A stretch of 64,000 nucleotides of DNA from Marinobacter iranensis. Lineage in GTDB: Bacteria; Pseudomonadota; Gammaproteobacteria; Pseudomonadales; Oleiphilaceae. Made by a program: the position numbers and the translations under genes. Below, one piece after another: positions 1-8,364 of the stretch. Position 1 is the stretch's first letter; every line of letters starts with the position of its first letter. Where the stretch lies: positions 55,676-119,675 of the forward strand of contig NZ_JANCMW010000015.1 of assembly GCF_029207565.1 (NCBI RefSeq), given 5' to 3'. The notes below the pieces were generated by a model. That model was not told where the DNA came from. It ran no database searches and worked only from the letters and a program-made list of their open reading frames with translations.

Positions 1-252
1 GCCTGCCTGAAGGCCATTAACGACACGGCTGCCGACGCCGGCACCCGCGAACAGAAAATCCAGGCTGTCTATCAGGCAATTGATCACGCCTTCCAGGCCG
101 AGTTTGCAGATTACCGCCAGTCTGTCGCGGTAATGGGTACGGTTCTTGAACGCATCGCCTCGGGCCAGCTTGACGCAGACGCCGCCGCCAGCCTGGCGAA
201 GAAAACGCTGGACCAACAGCCCGAGAGCACCCGCAACGCCCTGATTCATTAA
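1..252 (+). CDS. C-terminal end of an unrecognised protein (5' end outside window)
   Basis: An open frame runs from the first base to a TAA at 250-252 and gives 83 residues ending NALIH. It has no internal stop and reads as a soluble, mostly helical, Ala/Gln/Asp-rich segment. The start lies outside the window. It ends 25 bases before the M16 protease start and on the same strand, so the two may be co-transcribed. I do not recognise the family and assign no function. A reverse-strand frame covering the same bases is low in complexity and Arg-rich, typical of a shadow. Confidence 0.6.
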   Translation, partial: ACLKAINDTAADAGTREQKIQAVYQAIDHAFQAEFADYRQSVAVMGTVLERIASGQLDADAAASLAKKTLDQQPESTRNALIH

Positions 253-277
253 CCGGCTCAACGCAAAGAGAGACTCT

Positions 278-3130
278 ATGCACCCAGGCATCCATGGATT
301 TGCCAAAGGTTTCCCTGGCCTGAAGCAGGGATTTTTACTGTTGCTACTTCTGGCCTTCAGTTCGGTTGCACTGGCAAACCAGTCACCCGTAAAGAGCCCG
401 AACGACGACAACGAGTACCGCTACGTTCAATTGGACAACCAGCTCAGGGTGCTGTTGATCTCCGCGCCGGAATCCGACAAGGCGGCCGCATCCATGAACG
501 TCGCCGTGGGTAGCGGGGACGACCCCGGCAATCGTGAAGGTCTCTCACACTTCCTCGAACACATGCTTTTCCTGGGCACGGAAAAATACCCCGACCCGGG
601 TGAATACCAACAGTTCATCAAAAGCCACGGTGGCAGCCACAACGCCTTCACCGCCTTCCAGGACACCAACTATTTCTTCGACGTACAGGCTGATTACCTT
701 GGCGATGCCCTGGATCGCTTTGCGGAGCAGTTTTCGGCCCCACTGTTTACCCCCGAACTGGTCGACCGCGAACGCCGCGCCGTGCACTCAGAGTTCAGCG
801 CTAAACAGAAAGACGACAGCCGCCGCTTCTACTCCGTGAAAAAGGCCGTCAGCAATCCCGACCATGCCTTCCACCAGTTTGCCGTGGGTAACCTGACAAC
901 CCTGGAGAACACCGAAGAGCGGCCACTGCGCCCCGACCTGATTGACTTCTGGAAAGCCCATTATTCATCCAACCTGATGACTCTGGCGGTTTATGGCCCG
1001 CAATCGCTGGACGAACTGGAATCCATGGTACGCGGGCGATTTGATCGCATCGAAAACCGTAACCTGACCCCGAAAGTCCACGACGAACCACTGTTCAGCC
1101 CGGGCACCCTGCCCGCCCGCCTGAACGTGGATGCACTGAAAGACATCCGCAATCTGACACTGACTTTCCCTATTCCGTCGCAACAGGACCATTACCGCGA
1201 CAAACCGGCCAACTACGTTGCCAGCCTGCTTGGCCACGAAGGCCCCGGCAGCCTCTTTGACGTTCTGAAGAAGGCCGGCCTGGTGGAAAGCCTGTCCGCG
1301 GGCAGCGGCATGGACACCGGCCAGGACGCCACCCTGGAACTGAACATGGCGCTGACACCGGAAGGCTTGAAAAATCAGGAAACCATCCTGGAACTGACCT
1401 TCGCCTACATCGACAAGGTGCGCGAGCAGGGCATCGCCCGGCATCGTTTTGAAGAAATGAAACAGCTGGCGCAGATCGACTTCCGCTTCCGGGAAAAAGG
1501 CGAACCGGTGCAGGAAGTGATGCACCTGTCCCAACAGATGCGGCATGTGGCACCGGAAGACGTGCTCCAGGCCCCCTGGATGATGGAAGACTACGCGCCG
1601 GAGAAGTACCGGGACATTCTGGAAAGGCTTACCCCGGACAACGTTCTGGTATCCGTCCTTGAGCCCGAACCGAACCTTGAAGACCCGAACCTCACCCAGT
1701 GGTACGACGCCGCCTGGAAGATGCGGCCCCTGGCTCCCCAAACGGTCGAGACGCGGGACGACAACCCCATGGTTGCCAGCCTGGCCCTGCCACTGGAGAA
1801 CCCTTTTATTCCCGAAGAGCTGGGCATGGTCACCGGACCGACCATGGAACAGCCTGTGTCCATGGGCACTGTCAGTGGCATGGAGGTGTGGTACGCACGG
1901 GATACCCGCTTTGATACGCCCAAGGCCAATGTCTACCTCAGCCTGCGCACCCCGGCTACCCGGGCCTCTGCCCGCAGCAACGTGCTGTCCACGCTGCTGG
2001 TGGATGCCATCAACACCAACGTGAACGCCTGGGCCTACCCCGCCCAGTTGGCAGGCCTTGATTACAGCGTCTACCCGCACCTTCGCGGCATTACCATCCG
2101 GGTCGGCGGCTACAGCGACAAACTGCACACTCTGATGGCCCGCCTCCTGACCCAGGTTGCCGACCCCACGCTGACCGAACAACGCTTCCGTATTGCCCGT
2201 CAGAACATGATCGACCGGCTCCAGAACGAGGCTAAGGAACGCCCGGTGCAACAGACCTCCGAGTTCATCCAGAGCCTGCTGATCGAAGGCGCCTGGAGTA
2301 CCGAGGAGAAACTCCGTGCCGCCAGGGAAGTCACGCTGGAAGAACTCAGATCTTTCTCTGAGGCCTTTCTCTCAGAGGTTGATCCGGTCCTTCTTGTCCA
2401 CGGCAACATGACCCAGGCTTCGGCCCTCAACCTCACCAACCGCATCCATGCCATGGTGCTGGATGAGAGCGAGATGACAACGGTAGAGCGAAGCCACGTT
2501 CGCGCGCTTCCAGAAAGTGAAACGGTGCTGCCGATAGAGGTAGAACATCCGGACACCGGCTACACCCTTTACGCGCAGGGCGACGACACCAGCTTTAAGG
2601 AGCGCGCCATTTTCCGGTTGCTGGGCCAGATTATCAGCAGCCCGTTCTATGAAGAGCTGCGCACCAACCGCCAGCTTGGGTACATCGTTTACGCCACGCC
2701 GTTCGAGATGCTGGAAACCCCGGCACTCGGCTTTGTGGTGCAGTCTCCAGAAGCCAGCGGCGAAAAAATCGACCAGGCGGTACGCGAGTTTTCCACCGCG
2801 TTCAAAGAAACGCTGGCCAACCTGTCTGACCAGGAACTGGAGCGCGAGAAGCAGGCCGTGATCAGCAAGCTGATGGAACAGGAGAGGCGCCTGGGTGAGA
2901 TTTCGGAACGCTACTGGCGAGAAATCGACCGGGGCGCGACCGACTTCAACTCCCGCAAGAAGCTGGCAAAAGCGATTGACGGTGTCACCCGGGAAGCCCT
3001 GGTTGAAACCCTGCAGAACCAGGTCATTGACCGGGAGCAGGCACTGCGCGTGTTCACCGTTGACGAGGCACAGGACAATACACCCATCGTTGAACGCCTG
3101 CTACAGCGCCCCGCCGTGCCGGACGCCTGA
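278..3130 (+). CDS. Secreted M16 family zinc metalloprotease (pitrilysin/insulinase type)
   Basis: The 950-residue protein starts with a positively charged, Leu-rich signal peptide (about residues 1-33, ending ALA), so it should act in the periplasm. The inverted zinc motif HFLEH lies at residues 91-95, and the third ligand candidate is E172, at the spacing expected for pitrilysin. The length matches the four-lobe pitrilysin/insulinase class, which degrades peptides inside a closed chamber. The C-terminal half carries the YEELRTNRQLGYIVY region typical of insulinases. It is close to ptrA of enterobacteria, but orthology is not certain. A purine-rich stretch (caaagagaga) precedes the ATG. Confidence 0.93.
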   Translation: MHPGIHGFAKGFPGLKQGFLLLLLLAFSSVALANQSPVKSPNDDNEYRYVQLDNQLRVLLISAPESDKAAASMNVAVGSGDDPGNREGLSHFLEHMLFLGTEKYPDPGEYQQFIKSHGGSHNAFTAFQDTNYFFDVQADYLGDALDRFAEQFSAPLFTPELVDRERRAVHSEFSAKQKDDSRRFYSVKKAVSNPDHAFHQFAVGNLTTLENTEERPLRPDLIDFWKAHYSSNLMTLAVYGPQSLDELESMVRGRFDRIENRNLTPKVHDEPLFSPGTLPARLNVDALKDIRNLTLTFPIPSQQDHYRDKPANYVASLLGHEGPGSLFDVLKKAGLVESLSAGSGMDTGQDATLELNMALTPEGLKNQETILELTFAYIDKVREQGIARHRFEEMKQLAQIDFRFREKGEPVQEVMHLSQQMRHVAPEDVLQAPWMMEDYAPEKYRDILERLTPDNVLVSVLEPEPNLEDPNLTQWYDAAWKMRPLAPQTVETRDDNPMVASLALPLENPFIPEELGMVTGPTMEQPVSMGTVSGMEVWYARDTRFDTPKANVYLSLRTPATRASARSNVLSTLLVDAINTNVNAWAYPAQLAGLDYSVYPHLRGITIRVGGYSDKLHTLMARLLTQVADPTLTEQRFRIARQNMIDRLQNEAKERPVQQTSEFIQSLLIEGAWSTEEKLRAAREVTLEELRSFSEAFLSEVDPVLLVHGNMTQASALNLTNRIHAMVLDESEMTTVERSHVRALPESETVLPIEVEHPDTGYTLYAQGDDTSFKERAIFRLLGQIISSPFYEELRTNRQLGYIVYATPFEMLETPALGFVVQSPEASGEKIDQAVREFSTAFKETLANLSDQELEREKQAVISKLMEQERRLGEISERYWREIDRGATDFNSRKKLAKAIDGVTREALVETLQNQVIDREQALRVFTVDEAQDNTPIVERLLQRPAVPDA

Positions 3131-3134
3131 AAAC

Positions 3135-3773
3135 TCAGCCTGAAGACTGGCCAGTAAACCTGCGCCAGTCTTCAGGCTCATCCACATCCCATTTTTGCGG
3201 CAACAGAGTGAACGATACGCCCGCTTGCGTGAGACGGGCGCAGGTTTGCTCCAGCGCCTTTTCCGTACCCCAGGCTACATCGGCCAGCATGTCAGGGATT
3301 ACCCGGCGAGCGCCGATCAGAACGTATCCCCCATCCTCCGACGGCCCCAGCACAACATCCACATCATCCAGCGCTGACACTGCCAGCCGCACGTAATCCG
3401 CATCCACTGACGGGCAATCACTGCCCACGATCATGGCCTTGCCAAACTCGCGCAATCCGGATTGCAACGCCTGCTGCATGCGTTCACCCAACACCTTACC
3501 CTGCTGCAGGGACTGCCCGACACCGTGGACTTCAAGCCGCTGCAATACCGGCAATGCGCCTTGCGGAGTTTCATCCACCGCCCGGTCCCACATAAAGCGC
3601 ACGGTGTAGCCGCTGGCCACCAGGTTCTCAAGCACGGCGAGACTAAGCGTGACGTGCGCCTCCATCGCCCCGTTCGCCCCGAGCTCCGGCATCAGGCGGG
3701 TTTTCACATTGCCCGCTTCCGGCCATTTGGAAAACTGCATGACCAGGGCGGAAACGTCAGGATTCAGAAGCAT
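3135..3773 (-). CDS. TIGR04282-type glycosyltransferase (arsenosugar-associated, DUF2064)
   Basis: The 212-residue protein has the N-terminal MQFSKWPEAGNVKTRL pattern of TIGR04282, a nucleotide-diphosphosugar transferase-like fold, followed by GSDCPSVDADYV near the middle and an EDGGYVLIG segment. The family is often found beside TIGR04283 and has been linked to arsenosugar biosynthesis. I chose the ATG at 3773 because the longer frame to 3968 only adds Pro/Cys-rich sequence lying inside the neighbour. It overlaps the TIGR04283 gene by 17 bases, so translation is probably coupled. No arsS-like radical SAM gene is visible in the window. Confidence 0.85.
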   Translation of the reverse strand: MLLNPDVSALVMQFSKWPEAGNVKTRLMPELGANGAMEAHVTLSLAVLENLVASGYTVRFMWDRAVDETPQGALPVLQRLEVHGVGQSLQQGKVLGERMQQALQSGLREFGKAMIVGSDCPSVDADYVRLAVSALDDVDVVLGPSEDGGYVLIGARRVIPDMLADVAWGTEKALEQTCARLTQAGVSFTLLPQKWDVDEPEDWRRFTGQSSG

Positions 3774-4518
3774 CACGAACGTCCGATTGGTAGAGGCTGG
3801 CAAGGGTTTCCGGCGAGTCGCCGCGCCAATAACGCCAACGTAACCGCCACATAAACAGGATAGTGTGCCAGGTACCGTGCCGCTCCCAGCGCCGGCTGTC
3901 GGTAACGACGGGATCGGAAACACAGAACGGGCGGGAAACCAGCCGCAGCCGGGAAGACAGTTCCACATCCTCCATCAGCGGTATCTCTTCGAAGCCGCGC
4001 AAGGCTTCAAACACCGGTCGGCGCACAAACAGTGCCTGGTCCCCTGTGGCGATACCCGTCAACCGGGACCGCTGGTTCATAAACCAGGCAACAACCCGAA
4101 ACATCGGGCGCCGGCCACTGAGGCGCACATTAAAACGCCCCCAGGCTTTGCGGCTGACCCGGAACCGATCCAGTGCCGCCAGAGCCGAGCCTGGCAATCG
4201 GGTATCCACATGCAAAAACAACAGGATATCGCCCTTGGCTACCTGCGCGCCGGCGTTCATTTGCACCGCCCGCCCGCGCCCGGATTGCATAACCCGGTCG
4301 CAATGCCCTGCCGCCAGCCGCGCGGTACCATCATCGCTACCGCCATCAACCACAATGACTTCATGGCCGGAGTCCCTCAGCGGCTGCAAATGCGCCAGGG
4401 TAGCGCCAATGGTGGCGGCCTCCCGCCATACGGGCACGATGCAACTCAGGTACAACGGATCGCACTGGGAATCGGAAGGGTGCTGTGTGGCCATGGTCAA
4501 ATCTGCTGGTATCCCCAT
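3757..4518 (-). CDS. TIGR04283-type family 2 glycosyltransferase (arsenosugar-associated)
   Basis: This is a GT-A family 2 glycosyltransferase with the start pattern LSCIVPVWREAATIGATL, the VVDGGSDDGT nucleotide-binding motif, and FLHVDTRLP as the DxD-like site. A GDQALFVRR segment follows, as in TIGR04283. The start is uncertain: ATG 4518 lies just after the DUF488 stop and ATG 4494 is also possible. Neither has a strong ribosome binding site. It sits between a DUF488 gene and the TIGR04282 gene on the same strand, and the pair is the usual partner set. The acceptor substrate cannot be read from the sequence. Confidence 0.86.
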   Translation of the reverse strand: MGIPADLTMATQHPSDSQCDPLYLSCIVPVWREAATIGATLAHLQPLRDSGHEVIVVDGGSDDGTARLAAGHCDRVMQSGRGRAVQMNAGAQVAKGDILLFLHVDTRLPGSALAALDRFRVSRKAWGRFNVRLSGRRPMFRVVAWFMNQRSRLTGIATGDQALFVRRPVFEALRGFEEIPLMEDVELSSRLRLVSRPFCVSDPVVTDSRRWERHGTWHTILFMWRLRWRYWRGDSPETLASLYQSDVRDASES

Positions 4519-4525
4519 TAACGGC

Positions 4526-4894
4526 TCAAATCGGTAGCTGCCCCGCCTCAATAAACTGCTTCAGGGCCAGCGCGTTATTATGCTCTGTATCCTTGGCCGC
4601 AAATACCAGCGTTATCCGGTCATGCTCTTCAAGATACTTCACCAGGATACCAAGGTCTCCATTCTCGCCGGATACCAGCTCCTGAAGATACCTCTCGCGG
4701 AAACCATCCCACCGGGACGAGTCGTGTCCAAACCACTTCCGAAGGTCGGTGGAAGGCGCCAGGCCCTTCAGCCACTCGGCCAGGCCCGCTTCTTCCTTCG
4801 AAATACCCCGTGGCCATACCCGGTCAACCAAAAGCCTCGGCCCATCCGAGCGGGCTGCCTTGTCATAGACACGCTTCAGTCGAATCTCAGTCAT
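4526..4894 (-). CDS. DUF488 family protein (YeaO-like)
   Basis: This 122-residue protein starts MTEIRLKRVYDKA and contains LLVDRVWPRGISKEEAGLAEW and LRKWFGHDSSRWDGF, the two hallmark blocks of the YeaO branch of DUF488. Its function is not established. The start is fixed by an excellent AGGAGG seven bases upstream of the ATG at 4894. The frame continues upstream to 4942 without any signal. It is the first gene of a three-gene leftward unit with the two glycosyltransferases. The region to its right also holds the oppositely directed tRNA-Arg promoter. Confidence 0.85.
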   Translation of the reverse strand: MTEIRLKRVYDKAARSDGPRLLVDRVWPRGISKEEAGLAEWLKGLAPSTDLRKWFGHDSSRWDGFRERYLQELVSGENGDLGILVKYLEEHDRITLVFAAKDTEHNNALALKQFIEAGQLPI

Positions 4895-4969
4895 ATTAAC
4901 CTCCTGAACCGGAGTATTTACGCAGAGCCCCTCTGTTTGCAAACGTCAGGCCTAAATCCCCACAGCCCC

Positions 4970-4998
4970 TTGAGACACATCACCTAGCCCGCTATCAT
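4970..4998 (+). promoter_or_regulatory. Sigma-70 type promoter of tRNA-Arg
   Basis: TTGAGA (4970-4975) and TATCAT (4993-4998) are separated by 17 bases, close to consensus. The -10 box ends 19 bases before the mature tRNA 5' end, leaving a short leader. Confidence 0.65.
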
Positions 4999-5017
4999 AC
5001 CCGCCTTCTGACGATCA

Positions 5018-5094
5018 GCCCCCGTAGCTCATCTGGATAGAGCGTCCCCCTCCTAAGGGGAAGGTAGCAGGTTCGAGTCCTGCCGGGGGTACCA
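5018..5094 (+). tRNA. tRNA-Arg (anticodon CCT)
   Basis: The 77-base cloverleaf has the acceptor arm GCCCCCG/CGGGGGT, the D-arm GCTC..GAGC, an anticodon stem around CTCCTAA giving anticodon CCT, and the T-arm GCAGG-TTCGAGT-CCTGC. The 3' CCA is encoded at 5092-5094. It decodes AGG. The position 1:72 pair reads G-U. Confidence 0.95.
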
Positions 5095-5213
5095 ACCCGC
5101 CTCCCACCTGTCTTCACGGAAACAAACAACCCATTACGCCCTGCGTGTTTCCGGCCTTCAGGCATTTGCCTGCCCTTCCCAAGCCACCCATCGGCTAACG
5201 CAAACTGACCATG

Positions 5214-5244
5214 TTGACCCTATAGTAGCTACAGGGTTTTAAAT
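5214..5244 (+). promoter_or_regulatory. MerR-family (CadR/PbrR/ZntR-type) operator-promoter
   Basis: A -35 box TTGACC (5214-5219) is followed by the dyad ACCCTATAG-TAG-CTACAGGGT (5217-5237) and a -10-like TTAAAT (5239-5244), giving a spacer of 19 bases. Dyad symmetry inside an over-long spacer is the signature of MerR-type metal regulators, and the half-sites match those known for CadR/PbrR. It faces the cation exporter that starts at 5345. No merR-type gene is visible in the window, so the regulator must act from elsewhere. The rest of 5095-5344 shows nothing further. Confidence 0.8.
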
Positions 5245-5344
5245 GACTATCACCAACGCGCGTACCGGAGTGTATCAGTGAGCAGGTAATCCTTGCGGCA
5301 CTCGATGAGCACTGACAGACCCATGGCTACTGATAGAGGTATAG

Positions 5345-6244
5345 ATGCACAACCACAGCCACGACCACAGTCATCACTTCAACACCTACAACCGCTCCTT
5401 CGCCATTGCAGTGGTGCTCAACATCCTGTTTGTGGCTATTGAAGCGGTTTATGGCGTAGTGTCAGGATCTCTTGCGCTCCTTGCAGATGCCGGCCATAAC
5501 CTTAGCGATGTCATGGGATTGCTCATGGCCTGGGTGGCCAGTTGGCTTGCAGGCCGGGCAACCTCCTACAGCAAAACCTATGGGCTGAAGAAGACCACGA
5601 TTCTGGCGGCGCTCTTCAACGCACTCATTCTTATTGCGGCTGTTGGCGGGATTGCCTGGGAGGCCATTCAGCGCCTGACAGCCCCTGCCGAGGTGGCGGG
5701 TTTGACCGTGGTTGTGGTTGCCGGCATCGGTGTCCTTATCAACGGGGCAACAATGATGCTGTTTCTCAAGGGGCAGAAAGGAGATATCAATATCCGGGGT
5801 GCCTTTCTGCACATGGCCGCAGACACCGCTGTATCGGTGGGGGTCGTCATCTCCGGCACAATCCTGATGTTTACCAACCTGAACTGGATAGACCCAGTGG
5901 TCAGTCTGGTGATTGCCACGGTGATCTTCGTAGGTACCTGGCAACTGCTGAAGGAGTCTGTCAACTTGGCCGTGGATGCTGTACCCGGGGGCATTGACCC
6001 ATCGACTGTTCAACAACGTCTCGAGAAGCTCCCGGGCGTACACTCCGCCCATCACCTTCACATCTGGGCCCTGAGTACGACCGAAAACGCGTTGACGGTC
6101 CACCTGGTAAAGCCAGATCCCGAGGGCGATGACCAGATCATCAATGATGCCTCGTTGATGCTGGCAAAGGAATTCAACATCCAGCACACAACCATCCAGT
6201 GGGAGCGTGGTGATAGCCACTGCCCGACAGAAACCTACTGTTAA
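5345..6244 (+). CDS. Cation diffusion facilitator, Zn/Cd/Co exporter (CzcD/ZitB type)
   Basis: The 299-residue inner membrane protein opens with a His-rich tail (MHNHSHDHSHH), then has six predicted transmembrane segments and a cytosolic C-terminal domain (from about residue 210). The metal-site pairs HxxxD are at H51/D55 in helix 2 and H156/D160 in helix 5, the pattern of zinc/cadmium CDF antiporters. AGAGG precedes the ATG. The MerR-type promoter upstream suggests metal-induced expression, with cadmium, lead or zinc as inducer. The exact substrate range cannot be read from the sequence. Confidence 0.92.
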   Translation: MHNHSHDHSHHFNTYNRSFAIAVVLNILFVAIEAVYGVVSGSLALLADAGHNLSDVMGLLMAWVASWLAGRATSYSKTYGLKKTTILAALFNALILIAAVGGIAWEAIQRLTAPAEVAGLTVVVVAGIGVLINGATMMLFLKGQKGDINIRGAFLHMAADTAVSVGVVISGTILMFTNLNWIDPVVSLVIATVIFVGTWQLLKESVNLAVDAVPGGIDPSTVQQRLEKLPGVHSAHHLHIWALSTTENALTVHLVKPDPEGDDQIINDASLMLAKEFNIQHTTIQWERGDSHCPTETYC

Positions 6245-6300
6245 TCGCTACCTGCTGCGAGGAAGCTTCAGGGTGGTTATCTCTGGTAAGATTTCATCCT

Positions 6301-7197
6301 ATGGCCACCCGTGAAACCCTATCAAACCAATCTCAACACTCTGCTGGCGAATTGAAAGCCCTTGTCGTCGAGGGCGGCGCCATGCGCGGCATCTTCGCTG
6401 CAGGTGTTCTCGATGCATTCCTTGAGTACAACTATCAGCCCTTCTGGCGAGCCTATGGCGTTTCAGCGGGTGCCACCAACCTGATTGGCTACCTGTCGGG
6501 AGACCATGGGCGTAACCGGAAAATCATTACCGGACATGCCTGCCAACCGGAATTCATTGACTGGAAGCGGTTCGCCATCGGCGGGCACCTATGTGATGTG
6601 CGCTGGCTCTGGCACCAATCGTATACCGACGTGCCGCTAAGCTTGGTGAACTTCCTGAATGGAAGCACAGAACTATGGGTAACGACGACATCAGCCCTGA
6701 CCGGAAAAGCCTGTTACTTCAGGGTTGATGAACAAAACCTTCATGATGTTTTCACTGCATCATGCTCATTGCCTATCGCCTACCGTGACTATCCGCAGGT
6801 CAATGGCGAACCGATGACGGATGGCGGCCTGGCAGACGCCATTCCGGTGATCAAGGCGTACGAAGATGGTGCCCGTGACATTACCGTGGTGCTGTCACGC
6901 CCTCCGGGTTACCGTAAAAGGCCACCAAAGTTCGCATTTATACCAAAGCGCCTGTTCCGGGACTATCCGGCACTTGCGGACGCATCGCTTCGCCGCGCCG
7001 AGCGTTACAATGCCACGCTTTCATTTATCGAAAACCCTCCCTGGGATTGCACGATTCATGTGATTGGCCCGCCCTCCGAATTTGCGGTTGGCCGATTAAC
7101 ACGGAAACCGGAGCTTCTGGAACAAGGTTATCAGGCAGGACATCGAGCAGGGCTGGCCTATCTTGACGAGGTGAGCCCACCGAAAACCAGACTGTAA
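6301..7197 (+). CDS. Patatin-like phospholipase (YjjU/RssA-like)
   Basis: This 298-residue protein carries the patatin catalytic set: an oxyanion-hole GGAMRG (residues 25-30), the nucleophile elbow GVSAG with S55, and the dyad aspartate in DGG (D174). It lacks a signal peptide, so it is probably a cytosolic or peripheral-membrane acyl hydrolase. The length and the VEGGAMRGIFAAGVLDAF start resemble the YjjU branch. It follows the CDF gene by 56 bases but has no visible functional link to it. The ribosome binding site is weak. Confidence 0.88.
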   Translation: MATRETLSNQSQHSAGELKALVVEGGAMRGIFAAGVLDAFLEYNYQPFWRAYGVSAGATNLIGYLSGDHGRNRKIITGHACQPEFIDWKRFAIGGHLCDVRWLWHQSYTDVPLSLVNFLNGSTELWVTTTSALTGKACYFRVDEQNLHDVFTASCSLPIAYRDYPQVNGEPMTDGGLADAIPVIKAYEDGARDITVVLSRPPGYRKRPPKFAFIPKRLFRDYPALADASLRRAERYNATLSFIENPPWDCTIHVIGPPSEFAVGRLTRKPELLEQGYQAGHRAGLAYLDEVSPPKTRL

Positions 7198-7239
7198 ACG
7201 TGTGGTGATACAGACCTTCTCTGAAAACGGGAGGCACTC

Positions 7240-7746
7240 ATGAGCAAGCAGGACCACGGTACCAAGCATTCATTTGTCATCCAGAAACATGACGCCAGTC
7301 AGCTGCATTACGATTTCCGCCTGGAGGTAGACGGTGTATTGAAGTCCTGGGCTGTTCCCAAGGGCCCTTCCACAGACCCTTCTGAAAAAAGGCTTGCGAT
7401 TGAAGTGGAAGACCACCAACTGGGCTATGCTGACTTTGAAGGCGTGATCCCGGAGGGAGAATACGGCGCCGGCACCGTCATGATCTGGGACAGGGGCAGC
7501 TACGATAATCTCCGCGAAGACAACATGGCTTCGTGCCATCGGGATGGCATGATCGAAGTCTGGCTGGAAGGCGACAAACTCCAGGGAGGTTATGCCCTGA
7601 AACGCTTCCGGGGCGGAAAGAAGCCCCAATGGTTGCTGATCAAAATGAGGGACGGTGCTGCGGACGGCAGGCGCAATCCGGTATCGACCGAACCTCATTC
7701 GGTAAAAACAGGCCGAGACCTGAAAACCATCAGGGATGATCGGTAA
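7240..7746 (+). CDS. Stand-alone LigD-type 3'-phosphoesterase domain protein
   Basis: The 168-residue protein matches the N-terminal 3'-phosphoesterase module of bacterial LigD. It has QKHDASQLHYDFRLE with the catalytic H17, H23 and D25, then SWAVPKGPSTDP, PEGEYGAGTV and a C-terminal KKPQWLLIKM block. In LigD the module trims 3' phosphates and ribonucleotides during end joining. Here there is no ligase or polymerase domain and no Ku gene nearby. GGGAGG lies seven bases before the ATG. A role in DNA 3'-end repair is inferred from the family only. Confidence 0.88.
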   Translation: MSKQDHGTKHSFVIQKHDASQLHYDFRLEVDGVLKSWAVPKGPSTDPSEKRLAIEVEDHQLGYADFEGVIPEGEYGAGTVMIWDRGSYDNLREDNMASCHRDGMIEVWLEGDKLQGGYALKRFRGGKKPQWLLIKMRDGAADGRRNPVSTEPHSVKTGRDLKTIRDDR

Positions 7747-7803
7747 GAGTCCCATAGCCAGATGCCAATGCTCTGGCCATGGAATCTTTCCTTGCGTTAC
7801 AGG

Positions 7804-8226
7804 TTAGTGATAATGCCGGGCGGCGCTGACCACTTTCTTGGCCAGGGCATCATCATTGCAGTGGTCAGCGATATCGCCCAAGGTGACAATGCCAACCAGA
7901 TCTTTGCGATCAGCATTGTTCAGAACCAGCAAACGTTGTACTTCCTCATTTGCCATATTCTGGAGGACATCATCTATACTTTCGTCTTCAAAAGTATACA
8001 GCGCCTTTCCAGTCGCTATTGAACTGGCCTTGTCGTCCGGGCTCTTGCCCTCGGCCACTGCCCGAACGGCAATGTCACGGTCGGTGATAACACCGGTAAC
8101 CTTGCTACCGTCGCCCAGCGGCTCAAAGCCGGTACCATTCTCACGCATTGCATTTGCAACTTCACGAATGGTGAGATCGGCATCTAGATACTGCGGATGC
8201 TTTGTCATGACCTCTTTCACTTGCAT
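7804..8226 (-). CDS. Two-CBS-domain protein
   Basis: A 140-residue protein made of a tandem CBS pair: VKEVMTKHPQYLDADLTIREVANAM, a GVITDRDIAVRAVAEG block, and a second repeat ending LVGIVTLGDIADH. CBS pairs bind adenine nucleotides and usually act as energy or redox sensors. There is no attached catalytic domain. The ATG at 8226 has GGAGG seven bases upstream. The TTG two codons earlier lies too close to that site. It is divergent from the DksA-type gene; target and ligand are unknown. Confidence 0.9.
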   Translation of the reverse strand: MQVKEVMTKHPQYLDADLTIREVANAMRENGTGFEPLGDGSKVTGVITDRDIAVRAVAEGKSPDDKASSIATGKALYTFEDESIDDVLQNMANEEVQRLLVLNNADRKDLVGIVTLGDIADHCNDDALAKKVVSAARHYH

Positions 8227-8364
8227 GATCAAGCCTCCTTGTCCTTACGCGAGAAATAAGAGCAAGAGATACGCTTTAATTCGCCTATCCCTTACCTGAT
8301 ACGAGTTGTGGCAATACCGACAATATTCAACCCTGGCGAAGCTCAGAGGCAAAGAGGTGGGAAG

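Noticed and set aside
965..2251. 428-codon minus-strand frame inside the M16 protease gene
   Set aside because: It is fully antisense to a gene with clear motifs, is His/Gln/Val-rich in a composition typical of shadows, and has no recognisable domain.
3774..3968. N-terminal extension of the TIGR04282 gene
   Set aside because: It lies wholly inside the TIGR04283 gene and is Pro/Cys-rich; the family starts near the ATG at 3773.
5243..5281. 12-codon ATG frame just after the MerR-type promoter
   Set aside because: It has no ribosome binding site and no attenuator structure around it, so a leader peptide is not supported.
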